This document shows, one piece after another, positions 60,936-64,000 of a stretch of DNA of 64,000 bases (position 1 is the stretch's first letter; each line of letters begins with the position of its first letter). The notes below the pieces were generated by a model that was not told the origin of the DNA, did not search any database, and saw nothing but the letters and a program-made list of their open reading frames with translations. Position numbers and translations under genes: made by a program. Source of the stretch: Pseudomonas entomophila (lineage in GTDB: Bacteria; Pseudomonadota; Gammaproteobacteria; Pseudomonadales; Pseudomonadaceae); assembly GCF_029193575.1 (NCBI RefSeq), contig NZ_JARGCS010000036.1, positions 1 to 64,000 of the forward strand, in the 5' to 3' direction.

Positions 60936-61178
60936 TCAGTCGGCCTTCTTGCGAATCCAGTACAGGTAGGTGCCGGCCTCTTCCTGCTGCTGCAGCAGCT
61001 CGTGGCCGAGGAAGGTGCAGAACTTGGGGATGTCGCGGCGCGTCGAGGGGTCGGTGGCGATGACCTTGAGCAGGCCGCCAGCGGCCAGGTCGCGCACGTG
61101 CTGGTGCAGCATCATCACAGGCTCCGGGCAGTTCAGGCCGGTGGCGTCGAGGATGGCGTCGGGGGTGAAGTCGGTCAT
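60936..61178 (-). CDS. tusA: Sulfur carrier protein TusA
   Basis: An 80-residue sulfur carrier that accepts persulfide from IscS and passes it toward tRNA 2-thiouridine and other sulfur pathways. The active Cys17 is in LDATGLNCPEPVMMLHQHV, and the two-layer fold end includes TFLGHELLQQQEE. The ATG at 61178 has GGAGCTAC upstream. It lies between rlmM and pdxB on the same strand, 60 bases from pdxB. Confidence 0.95.
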   Translation of the reverse strand: MTDFTPDAILDATGLNCPEPVMMLHQHVRDLAAGGLLKVIATDPSTRRDIPKFCTFLGHELLQQQEEAGTYLYWIRKKAD

Positions 61179-61259
61179 GGGTAGCTCCGCTGAATGGGGT
61201 CATTGTGGCGTATCGGCGGGCGGGGTCCAAGCGGCTATCGCCAGCACCCCGCAATGGCC

Positions 61260-62321
61260 TCACCGCGGTTTCAGATCCAGCCTGCGCAGGTGGCAGGTCA
61301 CTTCCTCACGGTCGTGATACAGCTGCTTGCAAGCGATCGACACTTTCACCTTGCGCGCTTTGAACGCCGCTTCCATGCGATCCAGCAGTTTGCGCACCTC
61401 GGCATGGCGCTGCTTCATCGGCAGCTTGAGGTTGACCACCGCCTCGCGGCACAGCCCCTCGCCCAGCCAGGTCTCGATCAACGAAGCGGTGCGCGCCGGC
61501 TTCTCGACGATGTCGCAGACCATCCAGTCCACCGTCTGCTTCGGCTTCCAGGTGAAGCCATCGGCCATCAGGTGCTGCACCAACCCGGTGTCCATCAGGC
61601 TTTCGGCCATCGGGCCGTTGTCGATGGCGGTCACCAGCATGCCGCGCTTGACCAGTTGGTAGGTCCAACCGCCTGGCGAGGCACCGAGGTCGACGCCGGT
61701 CATGTCGTCGTTCAGGCGCTGGTCCCACTGCTCACGTGGGATGAATTGGTGCCAGGCCTCCTCCAGCTTGAGGGTCGAGCGGCTCGGCGCCTCGCGCGGG
61801 AATTTCAGGCGCGGGATGCCCATCGGCCACAGCGCCGAGTTGTCGCCCTCGGCCAGGCCGACGAACACCCGGCGGCCACTGATGAAGGTCAGCAGCAGGC
61901 GTGGCCGGCGCGCATCGTCGACCAGCCGCCCGGCCTTCTCCAAAGCCTTGCGCAGCGGTACCTCGAACTTGCGGCAGAAGGTCGAGAGTTCCTTGCCGTC
62001 GTTGCTGTCCAGTACTTCCAGCCATAGGCTGCCGCACACCACCCCGGCCAGGTGCTCCAGCAGCACGCTGATACGGTCGCTTTCCGGCAGCTCGACGAAG
62101 CCACCCCGGGCCCACTGGCGCGGGAAGATCAGCCGCTCGAAGCGCAGCTCACGCATCAACCGCTCGGCGCCGCCCTCCTCGCTGCAGACGAACTCGGCAC
62201 AGGCGCTCTGCGGCTTGCCCTTGGCATAGCCAGCGATGCCCAGCAGGGCCGCGTGTTCGCTGATTTCGGCGCAGACCTCGCCCTCGAAGCCGGGGCGGCA
62301 ATGCATGAACAGGGTATTCAT
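61260..62321 (-). CDS. rlmM: 23S rRNA 2'-O-ribose C2498 methyltransferase RlmM
   Basis: A 353-residue SAM-dependent methyltransferase of the RlmM (YgdE) family: N-terminal THUMP-like domain (about 1-170, MNTLFMHCRPGFEGEVCAEI) and C-terminal Rossmann domain with GVDLGASPGGWTYQLVKRG (SAM site, key DLGASPGGW) and VDWMVCDIVEKP; the catalytic lysines are in NLKLPMKQRHAEV. The ATG at 62321 fits. It is divergent from acnA across about 220 bases. Confidence 0.95.
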   Translation of the reverse strand: MNTLFMHCRPGFEGEVCAEISEHAALLGIAGYAKGKPQSACAEFVCSEEGGAERLMRELRFERLIFPRQWARGGFVELPESDRISVLLEHLAGVVCGSLWLEVLDSNDGKELSTFCRKFEVPLRKALEKAGRLVDDARRPRLLLTFISGRRVFVGLAEGDNSALWPMGIPRLKFPREAPSRSTLKLEEAWHQFIPREQWDQRLNDDMTGVDLGASPGGWTYQLVKRGMLVTAIDNGPMAESLMDTGLVQHLMADGFTWKPKQTVDWMVCDIVEKPARTASLIETWLGEGLCREAVVNLKLPMKQRHAEVRKLLDRMEAAFKARKVKVSIACKQLYHDREEVTCHLRRLDLKPR

Positions 62322-62539
62322 TTCTCACTCCACATCACTGGCGCAGGTGCCGCCAGGGCGGCGAATGATAAAGGAAGATCGGAACCTGCGACACGTCCCA
62401 CCGGTCCAGAACAAGGTCGGGCCGGCCAAACCGGTCTAACCTGACGTTTCAGCCAGGCCCGTGCCGTGCGGGCCGATACAGAGCGGTGACACCGACGGGC
62501 GCGCAGCACCGTCGGGCACCGGCGCAGAAGGAGTTGGCA

Positions 62540-64000
<1,461 letters not shown>

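Overview
The window is a stretch of Pseudomonas chromosome, most likely from the P. putida / P. fluorescens side of the genus. The evidence is GC-rich codon use, a lexA-sulA pair with CTG-N10-CAG SOS boxes, psrA beside lexA, the fadBA operon, Pseudomonas-type GapB, RssB/RssC, and many copies of the P. putida-style REP sequence (core CGCGGGGCAAGCCCGC). Gene order also resembles, from memory, two P. aeruginosa blocks (tal/rssBC/mlaA/queF/copRS and lolCDE/sthA/gap/mfd/nagZ/psrA/lexA/sulA/topA/fadAB). Almost everything is core genome; accessory DNA is visible only at the extreme left.

Layout. 1-846: right-hand edge of a mobile region, with the 3' part of an IS5-family element inserted in a frameshifted integrase gene that abuts dusA, a known integration target. 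847-12,813: dusA, tal, a PhoD-like metallophosphatase, the RssB/RssC partner-switch pair, a PilZ protein, mlaA, a HAD pseudo-enzyme, queF, a cupredoxin and the copRS two-component system. 12,847-22,000: lolCDE, a second PilZ protein, a glycerophosphodiesterase, sthA, a lipoprotein ApbE and gapB. 22,000-29,400: mfd, csiV and a SWIM/SNF2 helicase in one tight cluster. 29,400-41,400: nagZ with an L,D-transpeptidase, psrA, lexA-sulA, small conserved proteins, topA and fadBA. 41,500-54,900: a universal stress protein, uup, slt, a MOSC protein, cheV, an Hpt-like protein, a NarL-type two-component pair, a YegS-like kinase, a glycosyltransferase, and moaB-moeA. 55,000-64,000: a YgdR lipoprotein, tRNA-Pro(CGG), a chemoreceptor, an ABC exporter, a 57-residue protein, pdxB, tusA, rlmM, and the 5' three-fifths or so of acnA.

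Themes. Cell-envelope upkeep recurs (MlaA, LolCDE, Slt, NagZ, L,D-transpeptidase, CsiV), as do DNA repair and topology (Mfd, LexA, SulA, TopA, SNF2 helicase) and fatty-acid sensing (PsrA, FadBA). Regulatory DNA is readable in several places: tandem SOS boxes on lexA, tandem PsrA operators on its own promoter, a sigma-28 promoter for cheV, a CusR/CopR-like box between the cupredoxin gene and copRS, and sigma-70 promoters for tal and topA.

I found no CRISPR array, defence island, biosynthetic cluster or clearly new multi-gene system. The more interesting items are the decayed dusA-targeted integration junction, a REP-like inverted repeat that supplies the lexA -35 box, an intrinsic terminator inside lolCDE, a HAD protein without its catalytic Asp, and an Hpt-like protein without its phospho-His.
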